Below are positions 36,464 through 45,833 of a stretch of 64,000 bases of DNA, in pieces; the stretch's first letter is position 1, and each line of letters begins with the position of its first letter. This DNA comes from Pseudoalteromonas luteoviolacea (GTDB lineage Bacteria; Pseudomonadota; Gammaproteobacteria; Enterobacterales; Alteromonadaceae). The stretch covers positions 630,001 to 694,000 of the forward strand of contig NZ_JWIC01000010.1 in assembly GCF_000814765.1 (NCBI RefSeq), given 5' to 3'. Under the pieces are notes generated by a model. That model did no database searches. It was not told the DNA's origin and saw only the letters and a program-made list of their open reading frames with translations. The position numbers and the translations under genes were made by a program.

Positions 36464-37687
36464 ATGAAATATTGTGTCTCTATTTCCCCGCCCGACAACC
36501 TAAAACGCGCGCTGACCTTTCTATGCGTGTTAATAATTGCGTTATTGTTTTCCAGCGTTCAGGCTAAGCAAATTAGCCACGCACATATGGAAGAAATTCT
36601 TTACCATATTCAAACCTATTATGTCGAAGAAGTACCAACTTCACACATTAGACAACATAACTTCAATGAACTCTTTGAACAGTTAGACCCGTACTCAAAA
36701 TATTTAAATGAGCATGAGTTAGAAACTTTATTCAGCGCGACAAATGGCCGATATACTGGTATTGGCATTGAAGTTGAGGAAATCGAAAACCGCATCGTCA
36801 TTGTAGATACACTCCCAGGCTCCCCAGCTGAGCAAGCTGGCATTGAAGGAGGTGACAAACTTGTCGCCGTCAACACCCACGATGTCACCAATAAAAGCAT
36901 CTCCGAAGTGTCTAAATTACTGCGCGAGGCAAAATTATCTATAATTCATATTACTGTGGAGCGTGAAGAGACCAATGTAACGCTGGCACTCAGACGTCAA
37001 GAAATTACCCTTGAAAGCGTCACAAGTAAATTACTCAAAGGGGACATCGGGTATATTTCTATCTCATCCTTTAATAACCACAGTTATCATGACGTCGCCA
37101 GACATATTAATATGCTGTTTGCGCACACAGGACTGTCTCTCAACGGTTTAGTGATCGATCTGAGAGATAATCCAGGCGGCACGCTTAATAGCGCAGTGGC
37201 CATTTCAGATTTATTTTTACAAAGTGGAGTCATCGTGACCACAAAAGGGCGATTTTTTGATGCCAACCAAAAGTTTTACGCGGTGCAAGGTGATATATTA
37301 AATGGCGCGCCAATATTAGTCTTGATCAATAAGCAATCGGCATCTGCCGCCGAAATTCTAGCTGGTGCATTACAAGACAATAAACGCGCCCTGATCTTAG
37401 GACAAGGATCATTTGGAAAGGGCTCAGTACAGTCTTTGATCCCAATAGGAAATGGGACCAGCGCGCTAAAATTGACGACGGCACGTTACTATACTCCATC
37501 AGGACAATCCATCGAGGGGACAGGCATACAGCCAGACATTGAATATAGTAAAAACACGCTCACAAGCCTCAATAAGACAGCTATAATGAGCAATGATAAA
37601 GTCAATAAAGACTTATATACTCGGCTTGAAAAACACTGGCACGCGGCACGTCAATTAGTTGTAAAACAACAACCTACAGTAAATTAA
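36464..37687 (+). CDS. S41 carboxyl-terminal processing protease (CtpA-like)
   Basis: 407 residues with a signal peptide ending near SSVQA (~35). A PDZ domain (~105-185, TGIGIEVEEIENRIVIVDTL; GGDKLVAVNTHDV) is followed by the S41 catalytic core, with Ser in NKQSASAAEILAGAL and Lys in GQGSFGKGSVQS. It is a periplasmic serine protease with a Ser/Lys dyad. AGGAG precedes the ATG. Position between envC and yibQ is conserved in Vibrio/Alteromonadales, suggesting a role in cell-wall enzyme turnover; this is inference. Confidence 0.93.
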   Translation: MKYCVSISPPDNLKRALTFLCVLIIALLFSSVQAKQISHAHMEEILYHIQTYYVEEVPTSHIRQHNFNELFEQLDPYSKYLNEHELETLFSATNGRYTGIGIEVEEIENRIVIVDTLPGSPAEQAGIEGGDKLVAVNTHDVTNKSISEVSKLLREAKLSIIHITVEREETNVTLALRRQEITLESVTSKLLKGDIGYISISSFNNHSYHDVARHINMLFAHTGLSLNGLVIDLRDNPGGTLNSAVAISDLFLQSGVIVTTKGRFFDANQKFYAVQGDILNGAPILVLINKQSASAAEILAGALQDNKRALILGQGSFGKGSVQSLIPIGNGTSALKLTTARYYTPSGQSIEGTGIQPDIEYSKNTLTSLNKTAIMSNDKVNKDLYTRLEKHWHAARQLVVKQQPTVN

Positions 37688-37797
37688 AAAATATTAAAGA
37701 CGCTTTTAACCGTATAAAAAACATGCTAACTTAGTTGGTAAAAGCGTCGACCATAACTGTGTCGTCCCAAATATAATACTAAACTGTGATTTAACTT

Positions 37798-38559
37798 GTG
37801 CGCTTAAAACAATTTGCTTTGTCACTCATATTGATGATGACTTTTGCTTGTGATGCCAAGCAAATTGCCATTGTCATTGACGATATTGGAAACCACCAAA
37901 GAGACCTGGAGTTACTTAACTTACCGGGCGAAATTACGTATGCGCTACTCCCCCACACTCCCTTTTCGCAGCATTTCGCATATCAAGCCGCTTTAAAAAA
38001 TAAAGAGCTTATATTACATATCCCTATGCAGTCATTGGATAACAAAGCTTTAGGGCCTGGCGGCTTAACGCTCGACATGAAAAAATGGCAGCTACAGAAG
38101 ACGCTTGGCCATGCCCTGTCTAGCCTCCCCCATGTAAAAGGGGTCAATAATCATATGGGCTCCGCACTCACGCAATACGATGAACCGATGAAGTGGACAA
38201 TGGAAGTACTTAAAAAGCGCTCGCTATACTTTTTAGACAGCCGTACCACGCCTTATAGCCAAGCACAGACAATCGCCAACCTCTATGGTGTAAACAATAT
38301 TGCAAGGCATGTTTTTTTAGATAATGAACTTGAAAATGCGAAATTAGAAATACAGTTAGAGCAGCTCAAAACCATTGCTACTGAGCAAGGCTATGCCATA
38401 GGTATTGCTCATCCATATCCACAAACCCAGCAATTCTTAACGCATGCCTTGCGTGAGTTACAAGACCAAGGGTTTGAACTCGTGCCACTCTCAACACTCG
38501 TTGAGAGTAAGTATATTCGCCTAGCCGCATTGCAAAAACCGACACTGCACACTCGCTAG
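37798..38559 (+). CDS. yibQ: Divergent polysaccharide deacetylase family protein (YibQ)
   Basis: 253 residues starting at GTG. A signal peptide (to CDAKQ, ~20) is followed by IAIVIDDIGNH, the signature beginning of YibQ proteins (divergent polysaccharide deacetylase, formerly DUF610), and later VNNHMGSALTQ and FLDSRTTPYSQA. The fold is that of carbohydrate esterases; activity is unproven. It follows envC and the S41 protease as in other Gammaproteobacteria. The Shine-Dalgarno is weak, so the start is less sure than the gene. Confidence 0.9.
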   Translation: MRLKQFALSLILMMTFACDAKQIAIVIDDIGNHQRDLELLNLPGEITYALLPHTPFSQHFAYQAALKNKELILHIPMQSLDNKALGPGGLTLDMKKWQLQKTLGHALSSLPHVKGVNNHMGSALTQYDEPMKWTMEVLKKRSLYFLDSRTTPYSQAQTIANLYGVNNIARHVFLDNELENAKLEIQLEQLKTIATEQGYAIGIAHPYPQTQQFLTHALRELQDQGFELVPLSTLVESKYIRLAALQKPTLHTR

Positions 38560-38656
38560 CCACAGTAATTGACAGCGACTTTATTGATCTGGACGCAGGA
38601 AAACTGCGCCATTATCAGTTATACATACTAATAAGCTTCACTGATAGGACAAAACC

Positions 38657-39076
38657 ATGCTGCATACTGTTGAACAGCTCATGACCCCAGATCCACTGGC
38701 TGTTAAATCATCACACACTTTGCACGATGCCCACAACTTGATGCGAGAAAAAAACATTCGACATATTCCCGTCATTGACGACGATGGCCATTTAGTTGGC
38801 ATGTTAACGCAGAAAATTATGATTGCTAAAGTCATGAATATTTTATCAACTTATGGCAACTTGGCATTAGAGCGAAAGGAAAAACAGGAAAAGGTCAGTG
38901 AGGTCATGGCGGAGGATTTCGCCAGTGTCACCCCACAACAAAATCTCCATGAAGTGGTGAGTTATTTTGTTGAAAATCGCCATGGCTGCATGCCCGTAGT
39001 CGACGATCATAATAAGCTGTTAGGTATTTTAACATCATCAGATTTTGTGCGTCTCGCAGCTGCACTGCTTTCATAG
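38657..39076 (+). CDS. Tandem CBS-domain protein
   Basis: 139 residues made of two CBS motifs (HTVEQLMTPDPLAVKSSHTL, ~1-60; VSEVMAEDFASVTPQQNLHE, ~80-135). CBS pairs bind adenine nucleotides and sense energy state. There is no other domain. AGGA precedes the ATG. Single gene, closed by a bidirectional terminator shared with pepB. Confidence 0.9.
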   Translation: MLHTVEQLMTPDPLAVKSSHTLHDAHNLMREKNIRHIPVIDDDGHLVGMLTQKIMIAKVMNILSTYGNLALERKEKQEKVSEVMAEDFASVTPQQNLHEVVSYFVENRHGCMPVVDDHNKLLGILTSSDFVRLAAALLS

Positions 39077-39090
39077 CGCTCAATCTAACA

Positions 39091-39117
39091 AAAAAGCCTC
39101 TGTATTAGAGGCTTTTT
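39091..39117. terminator. Bidirectional terminator, CBS gene/pepB
   Basis: The stem AAAAAGCCTCT/AGAGGCTTTTT lies between convergent genes. Confidence 0.88.
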
Positions 39118-39126
39118 GAACTGCAA

Positions 39127-40422
39127 TTATGCTTTGGCAATCAACGTGCGAGCCACTGTTCGCATACCCATCGTTGTTGCGCCAGACGCCCACTGAGCAC
39201 CAGCATTGTTTTGGAAGCTTGCCGCAAGGTCAATATGCACCCAACCTTGCCCTTCGTTAGGTACAAAGCGAGATAAGAAACCAGCCGCATTAGAAGCACC
39301 GCCATAGCCACCGCCTTTTTGCGCACGGCTATTGGCTGTATCCGCATATGCCGAAGGACAGTTATTTTGGTGCCACTTTTCAAGTGGGAGTGGCCATGCG
39401 GCTTCGAACTCTTCACTGGCAAATTGCTGTACTTCACTTACCAGCTCTTTGTCTAGGCCAAACAGCGCATTGTACTCTTGACCAACAGCCATCAACGCAG
39501 CACCGGTGAGTGTTGCCGCATCAATGATCAATGGCGCACCCGTTTCGCCTGCTGCCATTAAACCGTCAGCAAGTACTAAACGACCTTCTGCATCTGTGTT
39601 AACAATCTCAACCGTAGTGCCATTTTTATAAGTTAAGATATCACCTAGCTTATACGCATGACCTGAGATTAAGTTTTCTGCACAACATAAGAACAACTTG
39701 ATACGCTTATCGATACCACGCTCTATTGCCAACGCAAGACCTGCTGTCACCGTTGCAGCGCCGCCCATGTCACACTTCATCGTCAACATGCCTTCGCTCG
39801 GCTTGATTGAGTAACCGCCTGAGTCAAAAGTAATACCTTTACCGACAAGCGCCGCGCTCACAGGGGCATCTTCATCACCCGTTGGGTTGAAGTCTAATTC
39901 AAGTAGCACTGGCGCGCGCTCGCTACCACGACCAACTTCATGAATACCAATCCACTGATGCTCTAACAATGCATCGCCTTTGATAATTTGATAGCTGACA
40001 TGCTCTGGTGCCAAAGACTGGATAAATTCAGCGGCTTTACCAGCAAGGCTCTCTGGGTAAATATCTTCTGCAGTGCCATTGATCATTTGGCGCATCCAAG
40101 TCGCCGCTTGCTTTAGTGCTTGTAATTCTTTTAAATCTGACTGTGCATTTTCAGCAAATGTAACCGGGTCAAGCTGCTTTGGGCTCACAAAGCCCTGATA
40201 AAATGCCCACTGAGACTCAGTGCACCATGCCTCACCACTTAACGCTACCGCAGGGATCCCTTGTTGTGCTAGGCTACGAGCCGCTTTTTGAATATGCTTT
40301 AGTGTTTCTTGCTCAGCTAAATGAATAATTGCACCCTGCTCGTCAAATGACAGCGATGCATTATTGCCCCAATGTGTTGCAGGCGCTTGTTCACTTAAGC
40401 GAACAATAAATTTATCAGACAT
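39127..40422 (-). CDS. pepB: Aminopeptidase PepB (M17 leucyl aminopeptidase family)
   Basis: 431 residues from the ATG at 40422 (MSDKFIVRL); an in-frame GTG lies 12 bases upstream. The M17 signature NTDAEGRLVLADG (~265-277) and the metal-binding KGITFDSGGYSIKPSEGM block (~195-212) are intact. The length and N-terminus fit PepB rather than PepA. It is a cytosolic bimetal aminopeptidase for peptide turnover. Divergent from sfsA. Confidence 0.93.
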   Translation of the reverse strand: MSDKFIVRLSEQAPATHWGNNASLSFDEQGAIIHLAEQETLKHIQKAARSLAQQGIPAVALSGEAWCTESQWAFYQGFVSPKQLDPVTFAENAQSDLKELQALKQAATWMRQMINGTAEDIYPESLAGKAAEFIQSLAPEHVSYQIIKGDALLEHQWIGIHEVGRGSERAPVLLELDFNPTGDEDAPVSAALVGKGITFDSGGYSIKPSEGMLTMKCDMGGAATVTAGLALAIERGIDKRIKLFLCCAENLISGHAYKLGDILTYKNGTTVEIVNTDAEGRLVLADGLMAAGETGAPLIIDAATLTGAALMAVGQEYNALFGLDKELVSEVQQFASEEFEAAWPLPLEKWHQNNCPSAYADTANSRAQKGGGYGGASNAAGFLSRFVPNEGQGWVHIDLAASFQNNAGAQWASGATTMGMRTVARTLIAKA

Positions 40423-40504
40423 ATAGATTTTCACTCTTACGCTTGTTGTTGCTTGTCAGTGTACACTAGCAGCCCCATAGCCCCAAAACGAATGCGACTA
40501 AACA

Positions 40505-41212
40505 ATGAAATTTTCATCCCAACTTCAAAATGCCACCTTGCTAAAGCGTTATAAACGATTTTTAGTCGACCTACGTAATAATGATGGTGAAGAGTTCACA
40601 GTGCACTGTGCTAATACAGGTAAAATGACTGGGTGTGCAGAGCGCGGGTTTAAGGCGTATTACTCAACCAGTGACAATGTAAAGCGAAAATACCCACACT
40701 CATTGGAGCTTACGCAAGACAACCAAGGTCACCTTATTTGTGTCAATACGGCAATGGCTAACAAGGTGGCCTATGAAGCAATTGAACAAAATTGTATTGA
40801 ACAGCTGACTGAATACCAAGACATCAGCAGTGAAGTAAAGTACGGCAATGAGAACAGTCGTATTGATATTTTACTCTCTAGTGATGACAAACCTGAGTGC
40901 TATGTCGAAGTGAAGTCAGTCACACTACTCGAAGAAGGGAAAGGGTACTTCCCTGATGCTGAAACTGTACGAGGTCAAAAGCATCTAAGAGAATTGATCC
41001 ATATAAAACATCAGGGTAAGCGTGCCGTGCTATTATTTATAGTTATGCATAACGGCATTGACTCAGTCCGAGCTGCTGCCCATATTGATAAAAAATATGC
41101 TCAATTGTTGACCCAAGCGAGAAGCGAAGGGGTTGAAATATATGCATATAAAGCTCAAGTGACACCCGAAGAGGTGAAAGTAATTGAACAAGTATCCGTG
41201 TTAGATACTTGA
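40505..41212 (+). CDS. sfsA: DNA/RNA nuclease SfsA (sugar fermentation stimulation protein)
   Basis: 235 residues. SfsA hallmarks are RYKRFLVDLRNNDGEEFTVHCANTG near the N-terminus and SRIDILLS followed by CYVEVKSVTLLEEG, a PD-(D/E)XK nuclease-like core. Known as SfsA in E. coli, where it sits upstream of dksA exactly as here. Its precise cellular role is still unclear. Confidence 0.95.
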   Translation: MKFSSQLQNATLLKRYKRFLVDLRNNDGEEFTVHCANTGKMTGCAERGFKAYYSTSDNVKRKYPHSLELTQDNQGHLICVNTAMANKVAYEAIEQNCIEQLTEYQDISSEVKYGNENSRIDILLSSDDKPECYVEVKSVTLLEEGKGYFPDAETVRGQKHLRELIHIKHQGKRAVLLFIVMHNGIDSVRAAAHIDKKYAQLLTQARSEGVEIYAYKAQVTPEEVKVIEQVSVLDT

Positions 41213-41297
41213 AAAAAAAAACTTCACCCTCATATCACTGCCGTTAAAAACCTCATCCCAACGGCTTGTTTTATAACAGGGACAATGCAAAAAGTGT

Positions 41298-41326
41298 TTG
41301 CTAAGGGTTGAAGATTTTGCTATTTA
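41298..41326 (+). promoter_or_regulatory. Possible dksA promoter with GC-rich discriminator
   Basis: TTGCTA (41298-41303), a 17-base spacer and TATTTA (41321-41326), followed by the GC-rich TAGCCGCCGGCG. The -10 match is poor. A GC-rich discriminator is typical of promoters inhibited by DksA/ppGpp. Confidence 0.3.
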
Positions 41327-41376
41327 TAGCCGCCGGCGTTAGCTGGGGTTGTTTATTAAGGATTTAGGAGAATGCT

Positions 41377-41820
41377 ATGCCAGACCAGAAAAAACTAGGG
41401 TTATTGGCTCAGGCCGGTTTAGAACCTTACCAAGAAAAGCCGGGCGAAGAATACATGGGCGAGGCACAGCTAGCTCATTTTAAAAAAATATTAGAAGCGT
41501 GGCGCAACGACCTTCGTAACGAAGTCGATCGCACCATGACCCACATGCAAGATGAAGCGGCAAATTTCCCTGATCCCGTCGACCGTGCAGCGCAAGAAGA
41601 AGAGTTTTCACTTGAATTGCGTACACGTGACCGCGAGCGTAAGCTGATCAAGAAAATTGAAAAGACGCTACAATTAATTGAAGAAGACGACTTCGGTTTT
41701 TGTAATTCATGTGGTATCGAGATTGGTATCCGCCGCTTAGAAGCACGTCCAACAGCAGACTTGTGTGTGGACTGTAAGACACTGGCTGAGATCAAAGAAA
41801 AGCAACAAGGTCGAGGTTAG
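41377..41820 (+). CDS. dksA: RNA polymerase-binding transcription factor DksA
   Basis: 147 residues. A helical coiled coil with acidic tip (~35-110) is followed by the four-cysteine zinc finger CNSCG ... CVDC (~110-135), as in E. coli DksA. It binds the RNA polymerase secondary channel and works with ppGpp in the stringent response. AGGAG precedes the ATG. Order sfsA-dksA-gluQ-pcnB-folK is conserved. Confidence 0.97.
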   Translation: MPDQKKLGLLAQAGLEPYQEKPGEEYMGEAQLAHFKKILEAWRNDLRNEVDRTMTHMQDEAANFPDPVDRAAQEEEFSLELRTRDRERKLIKKIEKTLQLIEEDDFGFCNSCGIEIGIRRLEARPTADLCVDCKTLAEIKEKQQGRG

Positions 41821-41865
41821 TCCGAGTATTTAACCTGTACAATCGATAGGTTAAACTCGTCAGTT

Positions 41866-42831
41866 ATGCAGACCCCAAAGACACTATACCCAGAGCAAAC
41901 CAAATTGTCTGCTCTGGGTACATCTTCCGTTTATCGTGGACGTTTTGCTCCTTCCCCCTCTGGTTCACTTCATTTTGGCTCTTTGATAGCGGCACTTGCC
42001 AGTTATATTGATGCAAAGGCGCACCATGGCCAATGGTTAGTCAGGATGGAAGATATTGATACACCTCGCGTTGTTAGAGGTGCCGCTGATGATATTCTTG
42101 CCACGCTTGAAGCGTATGGGTTGTATTGGGATGAAGAAGTCGTTTATCAAAGCCAAAGACACGTGCTCTATCAAGAAGTCTTAACTGGCTTAATGTCCAA
42201 CTCGGATGTGTATGCATGTACCTGTACACGTAAACAAATTAAACAACGGGGCGGATTTTATGATAACCACTGCCGTGCTTCACAAAACCGATTTGATAGC
42301 AATGCGCTGCGGTTAAAGCAAAACTTTCCGGTATACCAATTTGAAGATGCGCTGCAAGGTCATGTTTCTATCCCTGAGCTCATCGCTCAAGAAGACTATA
42401 TCGTGAAACGCCGTGATGGCCTTTATGCATATCAATTGGTTGTTGTGGTCGATGATATGGAACAAAAAATTAGCCATATAGTACGCGGTGCTGACTTACT
42501 CGAGCCAACCGCACGGCAGTTAAGCTTATTTCAACAATTACGACATACGCCCCCTCATTATTTACACGTGCCACTGGCCGTCGCTGAACCCGGATTTAAA
42601 CTATCCAAACAAAATCATGCCCCCGCAATTGACAATAAAGCGCCCTTGCCAGCATTGAAAGCTGCATTAGCATTTTTAGGTTTTAACAGCACCGAGCTTA
42701 ATCACATAGACGAGGTCGCAGATGCACTCAACTGGGCAACCCATGTTTACCAGCGAGCGAGCCTCCCTCAGCACAGAGAAATTCAAGTGAATCAACTCAG
42801 TGAGTTCGAATACCAATTCCAGCCTCTGTAA
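41866..42831 (+). CDS. gluQ: Glutamyl-Q tRNA(Asp) synthetase
   Basis: 321 residues. It is a GluRS-like catalytic core without an anticodon-binding domain: FAPSPSGSLHFGSL (HIGH-type, ~28-41), zinc-binding CTCTRKQI ... NHC (~118-138) and KLSKQNHA (KMSKS-type, ~246). It attaches glutamate to queuosine in tRNA-Asp. Located between dksA and pcnB as in E. coli. Confidence 0.95.
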   Translation: MQTPKTLYPEQTKLSALGTSSVYRGRFAPSPSGSLHFGSLIAALASYIDAKAHHGQWLVRMEDIDTPRVVRGAADDILATLEAYGLYWDEEVVYQSQRHVLYQEVLTGLMSNSDVYACTCTRKQIKQRGGFYDNHCRASQNRFDSNALRLKQNFPVYQFEDALQGHVSIPELIAQEDYIVKRRDGLYAYQLVVVVDDMEQKISHIVRGADLLEPTARQLSLFQQLRHTPPHYLHVPLAVAEPGFKLSKQNHAPAIDNKAPLPALKAALAFLGFNSTELNHIDEVADALNWATHVYQRASLPQHREIQVNQLSEFEYQFQPL

Positions 42832-43152
42832 CGCCTCACGCATTCTACTCTATGATCTAAATGGTGAATCTCACCGCAATTCAAGTAACTTCTCTTATTA
42901 TGAGCGCTGCGATTGTTATTGCTATCAAGAAAACAAACAGCTATGGCTCATTGGCAATTCATATCATTCAATTTGGTTGAAAATTTAATCGCTATTTCAC
43001 CTCTGAAACTTCAATTTTAAGGCGTTTGAGTATATGATAGCGAGCCTTATGACTTCGCCTACACTTTAGAAAAAATAAAGCAGTATGCGAGATGAAAATA
43101 TCAGTATAAATGATGCTACGGGTGGGGACTCAAAGTAGTTAGGAGAGTGGTT
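42832..43152. other. gluQ-pcnB intergenic region
   Basis: 321 bases without a gene I can support. A 62-codon frame overlapping the gluQ end has no ribosome binding site. The last bases hold the pcnB Shine-Dalgarno AGGAG at 43141-43145. Confidence 0.5.
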
Positions 43153-44535
43153 ATTATTTCTAAAATATTCAAATTGTGTAGGCAAATTGTCGGTGCCAAG
43201 CAAGCGACGGGAACAGTTGAGGCCAAGTCAACGCCTCAAATTATTCCGCGCAGTGAGCACAACATCTCACGTAAACAATTTAGCCCCAATGCAATCAAAG
43301 TATTATATCGATTAAAAGACGGCGGTTATGACGCATACCTTGTCGGTGGTTGTATTCGGGATATTTTGTTAGGGATAGAACCAAAAGATTTTGATGTTGT
43401 AACAAACGCAACACCAGAGGAAGTCAAGCGCCTGTTTAGAAATTGCCGCCTAATTGGACGGCGATTCAGGCTAGCACATATTGTGTTTGGCCGTGAAGTC
43501 ATCGAAGTTGCAACTATGCGTGGCCATCATCAATCCAGCAAAGGCGATGACCCAACCAGCAAAGCCAGTGAACAGGGCCAATTACTGCGCGACAATGTTT
43601 ATGGCACAATTGAAGAAGATGCGCAGCGTCGCGATTTCTCAATTAATGCTTTGTATTACTCAGTCAATGATTTTGGCGTACGTGACTTTGCCGGTGGTAT
43701 CGAAGCCATTAAAGCCAGACGCATTGAGTTGATTGGCGACCCTGAAACACGTTATCGTGAAGACCCTGTCAGAATGCTGCGTGCAGTGCGCTTTGCAACT
43801 AAGCTTGATATGGAGATCGCACCGGCAACACTCAACCCCATTTCTGAGCTAGCGCCGTTACTTGGTAATATTCCGCCGGCAAGACTATTTGAGGAAACCC
43901 TTAAGTTATTTTTAGGTGGTAAAGCCGAAGCAAACTTTCTCATGCTCCGAGAGCTGGGGCTATTCAAGCAACTTTTCCCAACCCTTGAAGAGATCCTTGA
44001 GCAAGACGAAAGCGAATTTGAAAGACGCTTTGTGCAACAAATGTTCGCCAATACTGATGCACGCATTAATAACAACAAAAAAGTCACTCCCGCGTTCATC
44101 TATGCAGCGCTGCTTTGGTTCCCATTACGTAAGCGTGCTGCGCTGCTAGAGCAACAAGGTGTTACTGAATATGATGCATTTATGCAGGCAATTAGTCAGG
44201 TGCTCAGCGAAAATGCGCAAAGAGTTGCGGTACCAAAGCGCTTTACTTTAGGTGCGAGAGATATTTGGCATATTCAGCAGCGCTTAGATAGACGCAGCGG
44301 ACAACGCGCATATCGATTAAGCCTGCAGCCTAAGTTTAAAGCGTCATATGATTTCTTATTATTGCGTGTTGAAAGTGGTGAGTCTGATCAACAACCATTA
44401 GCTGATTGGTGGACTGAATATCTCAAGCAAGATGTCAGCGGACAAAAAGACATGGTGAAAAACCTCGGCCAGAAAGATCGCCCAAAACGCAGATATCGTA
44501 ATAAACCACGTAGAAAGCCAAAACAAGATTCATGA
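43153..44535 (+). CDS. pcnB: Poly(A) polymerase I, probably starting at AUU
   Basis: About 460 residues. The nucleotidyltransferase core has VGGCIRDILLGIEPKDFDVVTN (listed as motif VGGCIRD ... KDFDV) at ~65-90, RNCRLIGRRFRLAH, and DAQRRDFSINALYY. The C-terminus is highly basic (RRYRNKPRRKPKQ), as in E. coli PcnB. It adds 3' poly(A) tails that promote RNA decay. I place the start at ATT 43153: AGGAG ends seven bases upstream and the Cys-Arg pair then falls at residues 9-10, as in E. coli PcnB, which is reported to start at AUU. A GTG at 43147 is too close to the ribosome binding site. Confidence 0.92.
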   Translation: MISKIFKLCRQIVGAKQATGTVEAKSTPQIIPRSEHNISRKQFSPNAIKVLYRLKDGGYDAYLVGGCIRDILLGIEPKDFDVVTNATPEEVKRLFRNCRLIGRRFRLAHIVFGREVIEVATMRGHHQSSKGDDPTSKASEQGQLLRDNVYGTIEEDAQRRDFSINALYYSVNDFGVRDFAGGIEAIKARRIELIGDPETRYREDPVRMLRAVRFATKLDMEIAPATLNPISELAPLLGNIPPARLFEETLKLFLGGKAEANFLMLRELGLFKQLFPTLEEILEQDESEFERRFVQQMFANTDARINNNKKVTPAFIYAALLWFPLRKRAALLEQQGVTEYDAFMQAISQVLSENAQRVAVPKRFTLGARDIWHIQQRLDRRSGQRAYRLSLQPKFKASYDFLLLRVESGESDQQPLADWWTEYLKQDVSGQKDMVKNLGQKDRPKRRYRNKPRRKPKQDS

Positions 44536-45038
44536 ATATAGTGTACATCGGGCTTGGGGCAAACTTAGTTGATCCTCAAGCACAACTCGTTAAGGCGGTG
44601 AATGCCTTAAGCACACATCCAGCGATTAATACACTGGAAGTGTCTAGTTTTTACGGCTCAAAACCTATGGGCCCGCAAGATCAACCTGATTATGTAAATG
44701 CAGTTGCGAGATTTGAAACTGCATTAGAGCCAGAAGCATTGTTAGATCAATTACAGGATATTGAACTACGTCAAGGTAGAGTGCGTAAAGATGAGCGCTG
44801 GGGTCCAAGAACCCTGGATCTAGATATTTTATTGTATAACAATGAAGTTATCTCTACCCCTCGTCTAACCGTGCCACATTATGGCCTGTGCGATAGAGAG
44901 TTTGTTGTATTCCCACTATTAGAGTTAGCCCCTCAACTGGTACTCCCTAATGGTCAAATACTCAAGCAAGTTGCTGAGAGTTTACCAAAAAATGGCCTAA
45001 CCACCCTACCTAAAAAAGAAACAAAGGAGACACTTTAA
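44532..45038 (+). CDS. folK: HPPK (6-hydroxymethyl-7,8-dihydropterin pyrophosphokinase)
   Basis: 168 residues. HPPK signature: IGLGANLVDPQAQL at the N-terminus, SSFYGSKPMGPQDQPDYVNA and KDERWGPRTLDLDILLYN. It pyrophosphorylates hydroxymethyldihydropterin for folate synthesis. Its ATG overlaps the pcnB stop by four bases and it is directly followed by panB, so the genes are translationally coupled. Confidence 0.96.
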   Translation: MNIVYIGLGANLVDPQAQLVKAVNALSTHPAINTLEVSSFYGSKPMGPQDQPDYVNAVARFETALEPEALLDQLQDIELRQGRVRKDERWGPRTLDLDILLYNNEVISTPRLTVPHYGLCDREFVVFPLLELAPQLVLPNGQILKQVAESLPKNGLTTLPKKETKETL

Positions 45039-45833
45039 ATGGCTAAAGTTTCGGTTTCAACCTTGGCTAAGAAAAAGCAACAAGGTGAAAAAATCACAGC
45101 GTTAACGGCTTACGATGCCAGCTTTGCGAAGCTTTTTTACGATAATGGCGTTGATGTTGTTTTAGTTGGTGACTCACTTGGCATGGTATTACAAGGCGGT
45201 GATGACACACTCGCAGTGACAACTGCTGATATTGCCTATCACACTCGTAGTGTCAGAGCAGGCGCCAAAGAACTATTTGTGATTGCTGATATGCCATTTA
45301 TGAGTTATTCCAACCCTGCACAAGCTTGCGAAAATGCAGCGACTTTAATGCGCAGCGGCGCAAATATGGTCAAGCTAGAAGGCGGTACATGGCTTGTCGA
45401 CTCGATTAAGCTCCTTACTCAACAGGGTATTCCTGTTTGCGGTCATCTAGGTCTCACACCGCAATCTGTACACGTATTTGGTGGATTTAAAATACAAGGC
45501 CGCGAGGAAGCGCAAGCGCAACAAATGATTGCAGATGCCCAGGCATTAGAAGCCGCAGGTGCGCAAATGCTTGTGATTGAATGCATTCCGTCCAGCCTAG
45601 CGAAACGCATTACTGACGCTGTAAATATTCCTGTTATTGGCATTGGCGCAGGGAAAGAAGTCGATGGTCAAATCTTAGTCATGCACGATTTAGTTGGCAT
45701 TTCAGCAGGCTATATTCCTAAATTTTCTAAAAACTTCTTAGCCGAAACGGGTAACATGCCAGACGCGGTTAAAAAATTCTGCGACGACGTCAAAACAGGC
45801 GCGTTCCCGGGTAAAGATCACGAGTTTAACTGA
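45039..45833 (+). CDS. panB: 3-methyl-2-oxobutanoate hydroxymethyltransferase
   Basis: 264 residues. Metal-binding and substrate blocks are VVLVGDSLGMVLQG (~40-53), MVKLEGG and GHLGLTPQSVH. It makes ketopantoate from ketoisovalerate and 5,10-methylene-THF, the first step of pantothenate synthesis. The ATG directly follows the folK stop codon, and panC overlaps its stop by one base (TGATG). panD is not in the window. Confidence 0.97.
   Translation: MAKVSVSTLAKKKQQGEKITALTAYDASFAKLFYDNGVDVVLVGDSLGMVLQGGDDTLAVTTADIAYHTRSVRAGAKELFVIADMPFMSYSNPAQACENAATLMRSGANMVKLEGGTWLVDSIKLLTQQGIPVCGHLGLTPQSVHVFGGFKIQGREEAQAQQMIADAQALEAAGAQMLVIECIPSSLAKRITDAVNIPVIGIGAGKEVDGQILVMHDLVGISAGYIPKFSKNFLAETGNMPDAVKKFCDDVKTGAFPGKDHEFN

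Noticed and set aside
42800..42988. 62-codon frame overlapping the end of gluQ
   Set aside because: No ribosome binding site and it overlaps gluQ. The sequence looks slightly protein-like (a possible gene remnant), but I cannot support it.
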